Assembly: GCA_002840755.1 (NCBI GenBank) | Contig: PHBZ01000005.1 | Location: 1-64,000, forward strand | Length of the DNA stretch: 64,000 bases | Direction: 5' to 3' | From: Chloroflexi bacterium HGW-Chloroflexi-10 | GTDB taxonomy: Bacteria; Chloroflexota; Anaerolineae; Anaerolineales; Anaerolineaceae | In this document: piece after piece, positions 25,851 to 33,788 of the stretch | Layout of the letters: every line of letters begins with the position of its first letter | Position numbering within the stretch: position 1 is the stretch's first letter | The notes under the pieces: model-generated | What the model was told of the DNA's origin: nothing | The model's input: only the letters and a program-made list of their open reading frames with translations | Database searches by the model: none | Position numbers and translations under genes: made by a program

Positions 25851-26273
25851 CCCTATCCAAATTAATCCGGATTGATTCCGCAGAGATGGGTAACTTCTCA
25901 CCGAATCCCGGTAACTGCGTCTCTCCCTCGTCGCTGGGTAAAACACCGTCTAAGGTTTGCATCGCGCAAAAGAAACTGCGCCATGCCGCCGCTGATTTTT
26001 GCCTACCTACGGTCAGCGCGTGTCATTGGACCGCTGCCGGCTTCGCACCCAACCACCGCAAGCGGCAGCCGGACCAAGCACACGCGCAACGGCAAAAAGC
26101 GGCTAAACCTTGCCGGTAGTTTCACCTTAGCTCGTTCACTTTCCGCATTTCCCTTCTCTCCATTTGTCAAAGCCGCAGAAACCAGGCACCCTCCCACCTG
26201 ATCACCGTCTCACTCCATTTTTCCCAGTTTTGATCTATAATACATAAAACCTTTGTTCTATTTTTGAGAACCT

Positions 26274-26792
26274 ATGATCAATCAAACAAACCTTATTTAC
26301 CTGTATCCAGTAATAGCCTTTATCTCCGCCCTTCTTAGTATTTTCATCTTTATTCGCTTTAAAAAACTACAAACAGAAAAAGATAAAGAATTCGCAGGTT
26401 TCATCCTGGAAACAGTCCCTGAAATTGATCGGATTTTTTCTCTCGTAAAGAAGGACGCTCTGGATAAGCAATCCATTTTGGAAATCCAAAGCAAATTACT
26501 TTTTTTCCTCAACTCCCTAACAAATCCGGAATCCTATTTTCACAATAGATCCTTACAAAAAGATTTTAATAATATGGTGAAAATTGCCCAAACGTTTACC
26601 AATGAATTTAGAGCATTCGGACCGTTCATAAAAGTTCCCCAATCTTTTTTGTCTAAAAATGCACCATCAACCAAACAATTCGAAAATATCTTCCCCACTC
26701 TTACCCAACAAGACATCCAAACCGCAAAAACATTGGTCAACCAATTCCAAAAAGCCTATTCTTCCCTAATCAAAACCTCCACCAAATTGTAA
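26274..26792 (+). CDS. Membrane-anchored hypothetical protein, 172 aa
   Basis: An N-terminal hydrophobic segment (LYPVIAFISALLSIFIFIRF) is followed by a helical soluble domain of about 140 residues rich in Lys and Gln. No signal-peptidase site, so probably anchored with the bulk in the cytoplasm. A likely promoter (tttgat..tataat) lies about 40 bp upstream. Family unknown. Confidence 0.65.
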   Translation: MINQTNLIYLYPVIAFISALLSIFIFIRFKKLQTEKDKEFAGFILETVPEIDRIFSLVKKDALDKQSILEIQSKLLFFLNSLTNPESYFHNRSLQKDFNNMVKIAQTFTNEFRAFGPFIKVPQSFLSKNAPSTKQFENIFPTLTQQDIQTAKTLVNQFQKAYSSLIKTSTKL

Positions 26793-27204
26793 TTGGTCAC
26801 CCCGAAACCTTTCCCCATGTTTGCCGCACCCCACCACCGCGCAAACATCGGATAGAACCAGCTCCGCAAGCGCACATCAAACAAAAGAACCGTTTCATGT
26901 GCCTTGCTCCACCCGCCGCACGCTTTTAGCGTCTTAAACGGCTGTAGGAAGTTTTTAAAGATAAGTGACACAGAAAAAAACCTTATAACAAAATATAAAG
27001 ACCTTCTCATTCGGATCATTTTTGGGGGCTATACCCGAATAGGTAAGCGCTGCTGCTGCCCCTCAAAATGCGGAAAGAGCACCCGCATTTTGAGCCTCAC
27101 GGCAACCGGTCGCGACTTAATTCCCACTCCAACATCCATCGATAAATCATCTTACCTCTAAACCCGCGTACGGTTTCCTAGGCAGACATCGCGCTAAGAG
27201 GCCG
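26793..27204. other. Intergenic stretch with a perfect 12-bp inverted repeat
   Basis: Contains ctcaaaatgcgg (27062-27073) and its complement ccgcattttgag (27083-27094), a strong hairpin without a T run. I see no gene. Confidence 0.5.
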
Positions 27205-27375
27205 CCCGGTAGCACACGCAGCAAAAAAAGCAAGTTTTGGGCTACTACCCCAAAAAAGCTTTATTCGCTTTCGTTTCTAATCGTTTTTTGATTGTCCTCT
27301 CGCCCGCCACCCAAAACTGCCTCTCTACGTTCGCCCCTACGGTGCTTTTTTTTGCTTTTATGCGTGTGCCCCGGG
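27205..27375. repeat. Long inverted repeat upstream of SLOG-like gene
   Basis: Arm 1 (27205-27232) with cacacgcagcaaaaaaagc matches the complement of arm 2 (27344-27374) with gcttttttttgcttttatgc and gtgtgccccgg. Between lie smaller hairpins (ttttggg/ccccaaaa). Could be a mobile-element end, an origin, or a structured leader. Confidence 0.6.
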
Positions 27376-27450
27376 GAATACAAAGGGTAAGTGTTTTGGG
27401 CGGCCTTTTTATTTAAAGCCCCCAAAAAATTCAAGAAAGGCAGGTTTTTT

Positions 27451-28014
27451 ATGTCAGCTTCAATCCATTTTGGCGGTTCGCGTGCTCTTCCCCCCCGGTT
27501 CGTTCCTCAGGTTGCCGCAGTCGTGCAGGCTTCCCTGTCTGCCGGTTCTGCCGTGCGTGTTGGCTGCGCCGTTGGCGCAGATCAGTTTGTTATCCAGGCT
27601 GCGCTTTCCCAGCCCCAGCGGCTTTCTATCTTCGCTCAGTTTTCCGCTTCTGGTGCCGGTGCTTTCTCTGGTTCTGCCGTGCAGCCGGTTTTTTCCGCTC
27701 AGCAGGCAGGTGCTCAGGTTTCCTTCCTGGCCGGTGGTCCGCTTCAGGTCCCGCTGCGCGCGCGTTTGCTCCGCCGGTCTATTGCCGCGCTGCGTGGTTC
27801 CTCCGCCGCTGTTTTCTTCCTGGCTTCTCCCTCTTCAGCCGGTTCGCTTAATGTGGCCGCTCAGGCTGCCGCGCTTTCTATCCCGGTTTTTGTTTTCCCG
27901 TTCGGTTTTATTGGCCAGCCGCAAAACTTGCGCTTTCTGCCCGGTGCCTGGCGCCCTGCTTCCTTCGCCGGTTCGCCTTGCCTCCAGTGGTTCGCCGGCC
28001 CCAGCTTTTTTTAA
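27451..28014 (+). CDS. SLOG/DprA-like Rossmann protein with extreme composition, 187 aa
   Basis: The ATG at 27451 follows a GAAAGGCAGG ribosome-binding site. The start (SIHFGGSRALPP) and VGCAVGADQFV match the nucleotide-binding loops of SLOG-type proteins (related to DprA and TIR-linked sensors) that occur on plasmids and integrative elements. There are no Lys, Glu, Thr or Tyr residues and only one Asp; this reflects near absence of A-rich codons on the coding strand. First gene of an operon ending with ardC. The function is unknown; nucleotide-derived ligand binding is the family expectation. Confidence 0.7.
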   Translation: MSASIHFGGSRALPPRFVPQVAAVVQASLSAGSAVRVGCAVGADQFVIQAALSQPQRLSIFAQFSASGAGAFSGSAVQPVFSAQQAGAQVSFLAGGPLQVPLRARLLRRSIAALRGSSAAVFFLASPSSAGSLNVAAQAAALSIPVFVFPFGFIGQPQNLRFLPGAWRPASFAGSPCLQWFAGPSFF

Positions 28015-28027
28015 TCAGGTCGTTTAA

Positions 28028-28052
28028 CCGGCCGGTTTCACCCTCCGGCCGG
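28028..28052 (+). promoter_or_regulatory. Intercistronic hairpin, copy 1
   Basis: Perfect 8-bp stem ccggccgg with loop tttcaccct, then an AAAAGGAG ribosome-binding site and the ATG of the next gene. Similar hairpins at 28737 and 29003. Confidence 0.7.
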
Positions 28053-28075
28053 ATCCAATTCAAAAGGAGCCCCAC

Positions 28076-28393
28076 ATGTTAGAAACTCAAATCTTTTTTG
28101 TCACCGCCGTTGATCATCGCATCCAAAATGCGCGGTCCATCGTCGAAGCTGCCCGCATCGATCGCGAGCAGCTCAAAGCCGCAGCCGAAATCGCCTGGAA
28201 GCAATATCAAGTTTTTGTGGATGACGATCCCCGCTGGATTAATCCCAACGCCCCATGGGAAAGGGTTCAAGCTTTCTACACCCAGCGCGACCGCCTGCGC
28301 ATAAATGCCGAACTGGCCGAGGAAGCCGCCTACAAAGCCTGGCAAATTCTCAACCGCGCCCAGGCTAATTTACTTTCACTTTTGGAGGATTAA
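28076..28393 (+). CDS. Hypothetical helical protein, 105 aa
   Basis: Strong ribosome-binding site (AAAAGGAG). The protein is almost entirely helical and charged, with Ala/Glu-rich stretches (QLKAAAEIAWKQYQ; ELAEEAAYKAWQIL). No motif assigned. Second gene of the SLOG-ArdC operon; it ends 3 bp before the next start. Confidence 0.65.
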   Translation: MLETQIFFVTAVDHRIQNARSIVEAARIDREQLKAAAEIAWKQYQVFVDDDPRWINPNAPWERVQAFYTQRDRLRINAELAEEAAYKAWQILNRAQANLLSLLED

Positions 28394-28396
28394 CCC

Positions 28397-28726
28397 ATGA
28401 AACTGTCAAAAATGTACCCCCGCAAATATGCCACCGGTGAAGATCTCCATGGTAATGCCGTCACTGTCACGGTAAAAAATATCACCGTCGAGAAAATGAG
28501 CCCCCGCCCTGGCCAACCGCCCCAAGATAACTTTGTTATCTATTTTCAGGAAACCGTCAAAGGTGTGATCCTATCGCGCACCCTGGCCGAGCAAATCGCC
28601 AGCGCCCTTCAGTCCGATGATACCGACGATTGGACCGGGAAGAAAATCACGCTCTACCCCGAACCGCTCACTGTCGCAGGTACCCCGCGCATTGCCATCC
28701 GTGCCCGTAAAGCCGCCCAGGTTTAA
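28397..28726 (+). CDS. Hypothetical plasmid/phage-type protein, 109 aa
   Basis: Begins MKLSKMYPRKYATGEDLHG and contains VIYFQETVKGVILSRTLAEQ and WTGKKITLYPEPL. This pattern (LS..YP.KY...DL, YF..T.KG..L, W.GK.I.LYP) occurs in small proteins of phages and integrative elements near replication or DNA-binding genes. Likely cytoplasmic; biochemical role unknown. Tightly linked to its upstream gene (3-bp gap). Confidence 0.65.
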   Translation: MKLSKMYPRKYATGEDLHGNAVTVTVKNITVEKMSPRPGQPPQDNFVIYFQETVKGVILSRTLAEQIASALQSDDTDDWTGKKITLYPEPLTVAGTPRIAIRARKAAQV

Positions 28727-28736
28727 CCCAAACAAC

Positions 28737-28763
28737 GCCGGCCAGCCTCACCCACTGGCCGGC
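28737..28763 (+). promoter_or_regulatory. Intercistronic hairpin, copy 2
   Basis: Stem gccggccag/ctggccggc with loop cctcaccca, followed by AAAAGGAG and an ATG. A stem position differs from copy 1 with both sides changed. Confidence 0.7.
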
Positions 28764-28789
28764 ACCACCCCCAAAAAGGAGTCCCAACC

Positions 28790-28987
28790 ATGCGAGAAAA
28801 CAACAAGAAAAAATACGGAATCACCCTCAAAGCAGCCAAAGCCAAAGTCAAAGCCGAAATTGGACGCTACCCCCGCCCAGGTCATGAATACCTGATAACT
28901 AAAGGAACCAAAAACGGCCGCAAGTACGAATTATGGCTTGTCAACAGCGCCGGTTCATTCTACCTGCACCAATACAATTTTCAATAA
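28790..28987 (+). CDS. Small basic hypothetical protein, 65 aa
   Basis: Good ribosome-binding site. Lys/Arg-rich N-terminus (MRENNKKKYGITLKAAKAKV), then a short strand-rich segment (YELWLVNSAGSFYLHQYNF). Possibly nucleic-acid binding; no family recognised. It lies between two hairpin-led spacers. Confidence 0.6.
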   Translation: MRENNKKKYGITLKAAKAKVKAEIGRYPRPGHEYLITKGTKNGRKYELWLVNSAGSFYLHQYNFQ

Positions 28988-29002
28988 TCCAATCCCACCA
29001 AA

Positions 29003-29027
29003 CCGGCCAGCCTCACCCACTGGCCGG
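29003..29027 (+). promoter_or_regulatory. Intercistronic hairpin, copy 3
   Basis: Stem ccggccag/ctggccgg with loop cctcaccca, followed by AAAAGGAG and the ardC ATG. Same sequence as copy 2. Confidence 0.7.
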
Positions 29028-29053
29028 ACCACCCACCAAAAGGAGCCCCAATC

Positions 29054-29863
29054 ATGAAAGACGAAAACAACCCCAACGTACCTGCTGCCCTCAAGGCCAA
29101 AATTGCCGACCATATCAAAGAACTTGCCCAGGAGACCGACAAGGCCCGCATCACCGAAACCATGCAAAAATATCTCAACTTTTTTGCCAACTTTTACAAT
29201 TACAGCCTATTCAACCAATTTTTGATAATGCTTCACCGTCCCGATTCTACCCGTGTAGCAGGCTATACCGATTGGGTAAAACGCCACCGCTATGTTAAGA
29301 AAGGTGAAAAAGGAATCCCCATTTTAGCCCCATGCCCAAAAATCATCAAAGACGATGAAGGCAACGTTATCGGAAAACAGGTTAACTACTTCAAAACCGT
29401 CTATGTGTTCGACATCACCCAAACCGATGGTGAACCGGTCCCCCCAGCTCCGGAATGGAAATCCCAGGAAAAGCGCCCTGACTTGGAAAAAGCCCTAACT
29501 CAATACGCCGAAAGCCTTGGAATCAAAGTTATCGTAGAGGACCTTTCCGCCATTGGAGCCCAGGGGATGAGCTCCGGAAAGAAAATCACCCTTGATCCAG
29601 CAGCCGGAACCAAAACCCTCATTCACGAAATCACACATGAAATGCTGCACCAAAACCGCAAAGCCATCACTCAAAGCCGGCAGGAAGTTGAGCTCGAAGC
29701 CGAAGCCGTCGCCTACGTAGTAGCCCGCGCCCTTGGAATGGATAACCTCAAATCCCCAAACTACCTTGCTATTTGGGAAGCCGACTCAGAGAAAATCATG
29801 GACCGATTTAACATCATTCATAAAACCGCCCAGGAAATATTGAAAAATTTGATAATTTCATAA
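29054..29863 (+). CDS. ArdC-like antirestriction protein (ssDNA-binding domain plus zinc peptidase), 269 aa
   Basis: The N-terminal half has the ArdC ssDNA-binding pattern (KYLNFFANFYNYSLFNQFLI, then GYTDWVKRHRYVKKGEKGI). The C-terminal half is a zincin-like peptidase with LIHEITHEMLH (HExxH) and a downstream Glu-rich helix (VELEAEAVAYVVA) that supplies the third ligand. ArdC proteins of conjugative plasmids protect incoming single-stranded DNA from restriction. Its presence marks the operon as part of a mobile element. An intrinsic terminator follows. Confidence 0.88.
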   Translation: MKDENNPNVPAALKAKIADHIKELAQETDKARITETMQKYLNFFANFYNYSLFNQFLIMLHRPDSTRVAGYTDWVKRHRYVKKGEKGIPILAPCPKIIKDDEGNVIGKQVNYFKTVYVFDITQTDGEPVPPAPEWKSQEKRPDLEKALTQYAESLGIKVIVEDLSAIGAQGMSSGKKITLDPAAGTKTLIHEITHEMLHQNRKAITQSRQEVELEAEAVAYVVARALGMDNLKSPNYLAIWEADSEKIMDRFNIIHKTAQEILKNLIIS

Positions 29864-29884
29864 CAGCATCAAGAAGACCCAAAA

Positions 29885-29917
29885 AAAATCCAGCTTATTA
29901 CTGGATTTTTTTTTGTT
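29885..29917 (+). terminator. Rho-independent terminator after ardC-like gene
   Basis: Hairpin aatccag/ctggatt with short loop cttatta and a run of nine T residues. Confidence 0.85.
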
Positions 29918-29963
29918 AATAACTACAATGAGTTTATCTAAAAAAAAGGTAGGGTAATCCACT

Positions 29964-30428
29964 ATGGACAATTTATTAACTCCACAAGCATTATTAAGTG
30001 GGATCATAATAACAACAATAGTTGAGATATTAATTCAAGTAATCAAGAAACTATGGAAACAATATACAAATAAGAAGAATAAAAGAGTGGAAATGGAAAA
30101 CTCGTTGTTTAATGACACATTAAATTTATTGTCCAAAGATCGCGAACTATTCAAATACATAAAAGAAAAATATTATTTTGTTTTTCCTTTATGGATACTG
30201 ATTGGCATAAGCGGAATTATATTTGTCGGTTTGGCTTTTAGTATCAATAACTTATTTATGCAAATTATGTTTTATTTTTTGGGGATCATTATGGGAGTTT
30301 ATTTCTTTAGAAGAACAAAATCATTATCTCAAATCCAAAAAATAATCGAAATAATAACCCAAAAAGACCTTGGTTTAGAAACACTTGATCTAGAAACCCT
30401 GGTAAAAAGTAAAAATAATCAAAAATAA
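29964..30428 (+). CDS. Membrane protein, 154 aa
   Basis: One N-terminal hydrophobic stretch (LLSGIIITTIVEILIQVI), a basic coiled region, then two more hydrophobic segments (FPLWILIGISGIIFVGLAF; IMFYFLGIIMGVYFF) and a polar tail. AT-rich, unlike the ardC operon. Unknown function. Confidence 0.65.
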   Translation: MDNLLTPQALLSGIIITTIVEILIQVIKKLWKQYTNKKNKRVEMENSLFNDTLNLLSKDRELFKYIKEKYYFVFPLWILIGISGIIFVGLAFSINNLFMQIMFYFLGIIMGVYFFRRTKSLSQIQKIIEIITQKDLGLETLDLETLVKSKNNQK

Positions 30429-30505
30429 AATAAATTGCTATTTACTTTTTAATTTTATTCACTATAATAGAAATTGTTTCCTAATTTTCCGATGGAGAAA
30501 GAGCA

Positions 30506-30712
30506 TTGAACGTATCACTACTCAGCGTCGAACAAGTCGCCCAAGTCCTGCAAGTAACACCGAGAACAGTCCGCAACCTCATCACTCGTGGACGCTTCCC
30601 GGATGCTTACAAAATCGATCCGGAAGCCAAACGCTCCGACTGGCGGATCCCGCAGCAGAACCTGGCAGACTTTCTCCAGAAACAACAACCAACCAAAATT
30701 GTTGAACACTAA
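30506..30712 (+). CDS. Helix-turn-helix excisionase-like protein, 68 aa
   Basis: The start is a TTG with GGAG 8 bp upstream. The sequence SVEQVAQVLQVTPRTVRNLI is a MerR/excisionase-type helix-turn-helix, followed by a wing region (WRIPQQNLADFLQ). Proteins of this size are excisionases or small regulators of integrative elements. It lies 340 bp from a tRNA gene, where such elements often integrate; no integrase is present. Confidence 0.7.
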   Translation: MNVSLLSVEQVAQVLQVTPRTVRNLITRGRFPDAYKIDPEAKRSDWRIPQQNLADFLQKQQPTKIVEH

Positions 30713-30929
30713 TCAGACCCTGCGCCAACAGACTGATTAGTTTAAAAGATCTCCGTAAAAAAATTCTTCGAACCTTAACAACGGAATAGCGTACCATAAA
30801 GTCGCATTAACAATTCTATTTGCTTGTCGATTTGCCTGCCTACTAGCATGTCAATATGCGTAAATCCATAATTGCGTGCCTTCATGCTTATTCGCTCGTC
30901 AACATTCGGTTTGCCCCACCAAAACAAAA

Positions 30930-30962
30930 AAAGAGAAACCGGGCGCCAACCCGGTTCTCTCC
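30930..30962 (-). terminator. Minus-strand intrinsic terminator downstream of tRNA
   Basis: Minus strand reads gagaaccgggttggcgcccg followed by gtttctc and a run of T. A second hairpin aagacccc/ggggtctt sits closer to the tRNA (31029-31050). Confidence 0.75.
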
Positions 30963-31055
30963 TGCTTTGTGTAGTCGTTTCGTCTCCGTAATCCTTCGAA
31001 CTTATTGACTACTTTATTTTTGGTGGTGAAGACCCCGTTTCTGGGGTCTTTCAGG

Positions 31056-31127
31056 TGGCGAGGGTGGGACTTGAACCCACAACCGACGGCTTATGAGTCC
31101 GCTGCTCCGCCATTGAGCTACCTCGCC
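31056..31127 (-). tRNA. tRNA with CAU anticodon (Met or Ile2)
   Basis: On the minus strand: acceptor stem ggcgagg/cctcgcc, D arm gctc/gagc, anticodon loop ctCATaa, T arm gtggg/cccac with loop ttcaagt, discriminator A. There is an A-G mismatch at the base of the anticodon loop. The acceptor lacks the initiator-type 1-72 mismatch, so elongator Met or lysidine-modified Ile. CCA is not fully encoded. Confidence 0.9.
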
Positions 31128-31223
31128 TCTAAGCGAGTGATAGTTTACTATAAACAGCCCTGACTGTCAATAAAACAGCCGGCGTTTTTCTTAAAAATCA
31201 CTTTAAATGTAGATGTCTCATTT

Positions 31224-31248
31224 CCCACAACCGACGGCTTATGAGTCC
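31224..31248 (-). repeat. 25-nt duplicate of the tRNA 3' half (att-like scar)
   Basis: Identical to 31076-31100, covering part of the T stem through the anticodon loop, in the same orientation. Such fragments are left by integration at tRNA genes. Only about 100 bp separate it from the tRNA 5' end. Confidence 0.7.
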
Positions 31249-31378
31249 CCTTCTCCTATTATTAGAACCGCGTTTCAATCTCTTAGTTGATTTTGTTTCT
31301 TGTTCTATAATTAACAGGCTCCTTTAATTTTTTTGCTTATTTTTACAGGGAGGATTCCAACCAATCCAGGAAAACAAT

Positions 31379-32746
31379 ATGAATCGTTCCGCTTTCCTTT
31401 CAAAAGCACCCCAATTCATCATTAGTCTTTTAATCATCCTGTTTTTGTTATGTGGTCAAAACAGTATCGGTAAAGCCTTTTCACAGTCATCCGAAACGTT
31501 GACGCCTCTGAAAAAAATGATCATTCGTTTCAATGAAATAGAACATTTTTTTGTTCCGGTGACAATGAACCAGGGAACCAATATCACAAACGAAATGAGC
31601 GATTTTTGCGGACTGGATTGCGTCAAATGGTTTTGGGGAGGAACGAACAGTCTGATTGTTACCATGAGCCGGACAAGCAGTGATCAGGCAGCCCAACGGG
31701 CAATCCAAAACATACAAGACCAGTTCAAGGGGTATAAAGAAGCGTTTTACAATATTCACTCACAAGACTGTAGAGAATGTGGTGCGCCTGTCTTATCCTG
31801 GCAAATTAAGCATGGCAAAGGCTCCGATGATTTAGTCATGGTGTCAACTCATGGTTCCGTATGGATTATGATGGTGCTGCATGTGGAAGGGAATCCCGAT
31901 AATTTATTCAGAGATTATTGCCAGGGAGAGCAGTGCTGGCAAGATGATATTCAAGAATATGGTTATCATGTTCTTGATTTGGTGCGATTGCAGCACCGCA
32001 AATTGGCGCTTAATGGTTATCCTCCGATTGAGCAAAATCTGGAGCCAATCACAACAATGGTCCCAACGCCTACACCGGTAAATCCACCTGCTGATGCACT
32101 GCATAAGTTGGATTTCCTCTCCTCTTCACCCATCTGTGCCCTACCCTGCATCAATAATTTGGAGCCGGGAAAATCAACAATAAAGGAAATACCGGCATTC
32201 TTCGCGAGTTTGGGAATGGATGATATTGAACCGTCGTCCGCTTCAATTGGAGCCTGTATGGATTTATCGGGAATCCCAGGAGGAAATTACTATCCCTATC
32301 CTCCGGAGTTATGCGTTTACTGGAAAGATGATCTTGTACAATTCATCACCATAGATCTTTGGAATCACCCCGAACTGCTTCAAATGAACAGAATCGCAAA
32401 TGTACTTGGTACACCCGAGAGAATCCTGGAACTCATTATGCACGGGCTTGGTTCAGGGGGGCGTCCAAATTATAGTGTCGCATTGTATTACCCTGAAAAA
32501 CACATAATGATAGAAACTCAAGGATACGCTCAGAAGAATTCCTGGAATGTCTGTCTCTCAGACCGCAGGAAACAAACAACGCGGATTATCATATATTCCG
32601 AAGAGTCAAAAGATGAAGCCCTAAAACGCTTTTTCGATCCTGAACAATCCAACTGGTATGATTGGACTGAGGAACTGGAAATCTCTCTTCCTGATCTTTT
32701 TACCCGCATGCAAGATTCTGAACGTTGCATTCCCTATATGAAGTAA
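31379..32746 (+). CDS. Secreted hypothetical protein, 455 aa
   Basis: A hydrophobic N-terminus (FIISLLIILFLLCGQ) acts as signal or anchor. The extracellular part has two halves split by a Pro/Thr linker (ITTMVPTPTPVNPPAD): the first has six cysteines including FCGLDCVKWFW and DCRECGAP; the second has SSSPICALPCINNLEPGKST, a motif common in Anaerolineae secreted proteins. A lipid modification site is possible but not clear. Function is unknown. It is preceded by an AGGA ribosome-binding site. Confidence 0.7.
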   Translation: MNRSAFLSKAPQFIISLLIILFLLCGQNSIGKAFSQSSETLTPLKKMIIRFNEIEHFFVPVTMNQGTNITNEMSDFCGLDCVKWFWGGTNSLIVTMSRTSSDQAAQRAIQNIQDQFKGYKEAFYNIHSQDCRECGAPVLSWQIKHGKGSDDLVMVSTHGSVWIMMVLHVEGNPDNLFRDYCQGEQCWQDDIQEYGYHVLDLVRLQHRKLALNGYPPIEQNLEPITTMVPTPTPVNPPADALHKLDFLSSSPICALPCINNLEPGKSTIKEIPAFFASLGMDDIEPSSASIGACMDLSGIPGGNYYPYPPELCVYWKDDLVQFITIDLWNHPELLQMNRIANVLGTPERILELIMHGLGSGGRPNYSVALYYPEKHIMIETQGYAQKNSWNVCLSDRRKQTTRIIIYSEESKDEALKRFFDPEQSNWYDWTEELEISLPDLFTRMQDSERCIPYMK

Positions 32747-32868
32747 GCAATTAGTTTGCCAAATTGAACAAACTCTTCACCAAACAAATTTATATTTATT
32801 ACCTGATTATTTAAACCAAATACCATTACCAACTCCCCACTCCTTAACTGCTGCGTAACACCACGAGG

Positions 32869-32947
32869 TAATTACCGGGGGGCAACCCCGCCTGTCCAAA
32901 CCACCCACGCACCCCAACTCCGCACCGGCAAGCTTCCCATCCTCATC
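32869..32947 (-). pseudogene. Remnant of phage structural gene C-terminus
   Basis: The minus strand reads DEDGKL..AGAELGCVGG, matching the end of the 468-aa protein (DENGKLWTLAGAEWGAWMDW). Nucleotide matches include ccacgcaccccaactccgc and agcttcccatcctcatc. The rest of the gene is absent. Confidence 0.65.
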
Positions 32948-33038
32948 TGAATAACGAATTTATTACACAGTCGCTTGGTGAGTCATGCCTCATAACCTAT
33001 ACTTGAAAAGATTAATAATGCTTTACAGGTAGCAAACA

Positions 33039-33749
33039 ATGATATTTGACGTTGACACGCGCAGTTCAGATTCACCGTTAGTCCATTCCATTTGGCGTTC
33101 TCGTAGTGCCAGTGGTGGTACCTTTATCTCCACTGCAGTCAGCCAGTGGGAGATGGTCATTACCAAGCAGCGCGGAAAAATAACCCTCAGCCTGCGCGGA
33201 CCGGAGACACAGGCATCACCAGCTCCAATACCCGCAGAAGCTGAGTTTTTTGGGGTCACCTTCAAGCAGGCTGTCTTCATGCCGCACTTATCGAAAAGTG
33301 AACTGGTGGATAACCAGATCCACTTAAAAGAATCGGCTAAAAACGCTTTCCAATTTCTTGGTCATACCTGGCAATTCCCCACTTTTGAAAATGTGGATAC
33401 GTTCATAGACCGTCTCATGCGCGCGAATTTCCTCTCCTTCGATACCGTCGTGGAGGATGCTTTACGCGGGCACACGCCCTATTTATCCCCACGGGCAGTT
33501 CAAAGACGCTTCTTATACGTCACCGGGCTAACTTATAAAACCATTCAGCAGATTGAGCGCGCCCGTCATGCGTCATCCCTTCTCCAAAGTAATCTGCCTA
33601 TCGTAGAGGCCGCCTATCAGGCAGGCTACTTCGACCAGGCGCATCTGACCAACTCCCTGAAACGTTTCTATGGGCAAACGCCTGCTCAGATCTCCAATCA
33701 CACACAGCTCCATAGTGACGTTTTTTTCCAAGACACACACTCCTCATAA
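33039..33749 (+). CDS. AraC-family transcriptional regulator, 236 aa
   Basis: The C-terminal 100 residues carry the AraC double helix-turn-helix, with LSPRAVQRRFLYVTGLTYKT and IVEAAYQAGYFDQAHLTNSL, then RFYGQTPAQI. The N-terminal part is a putative sensor domain. It is followed 39 bp later by a RibD-like reductase, which it may regulate. Confidence 0.85.
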   Translation: MIFDVDTRSSDSPLVHSIWRSRSASGGTFISTAVSQWEMVITKQRGKITLSLRGPETQASPAPIPAEAEFFGVTFKQAVFMPHLSKSELVDNQIHLKESAKNAFQFLGHTWQFPTFENVDTFIDRLMRANFLSFDTVVEDALRGHTPYLSPRAVQRRFLYVTGLTYKTIQQIERARHASSLLQSNLPIVEAAYQAGYFDQAHLTNSLKRFYGQTPAQISNHTQLHSDVFFQDTHSS

Positions 33750-33788
33750 CTATATAATCGGATCAATAATAGTCAAAAAGGAGAACCT

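Larger units (their letters stand above)
24971..26273. other. 1.3-kb gene-free stretch of cassette-type repeats
   Basis: Holds the attC-like site, three double-hairpin units (25186, 25614, 25738) and GC-rich filler. Frames here show no protein-like sequence. A promoter-like TATAAT (about 26235) precedes the next gene. Confidence 0.6.

Noticed and set aside
25533-26201. Frames within the 1.3-kb repeat spacer
   Set aside because: They run through hairpin repeats and give low-complexity peptides with no start signal.
27470-28027. 185-aa frame overlapping the SLOG-like gene
   Set aside because: Out of frame with the good ribosome-binding site; sequence is Leu/Ser/Pro-rich without motifs, unlike the GGSR and GCAVGAD signature frame.
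27451-30712. Complete integrative conjugative element
   Set aside because: ArdC and a small HTH protein suggest one, but there is no relaxase, coupling protein or integrase in the window.
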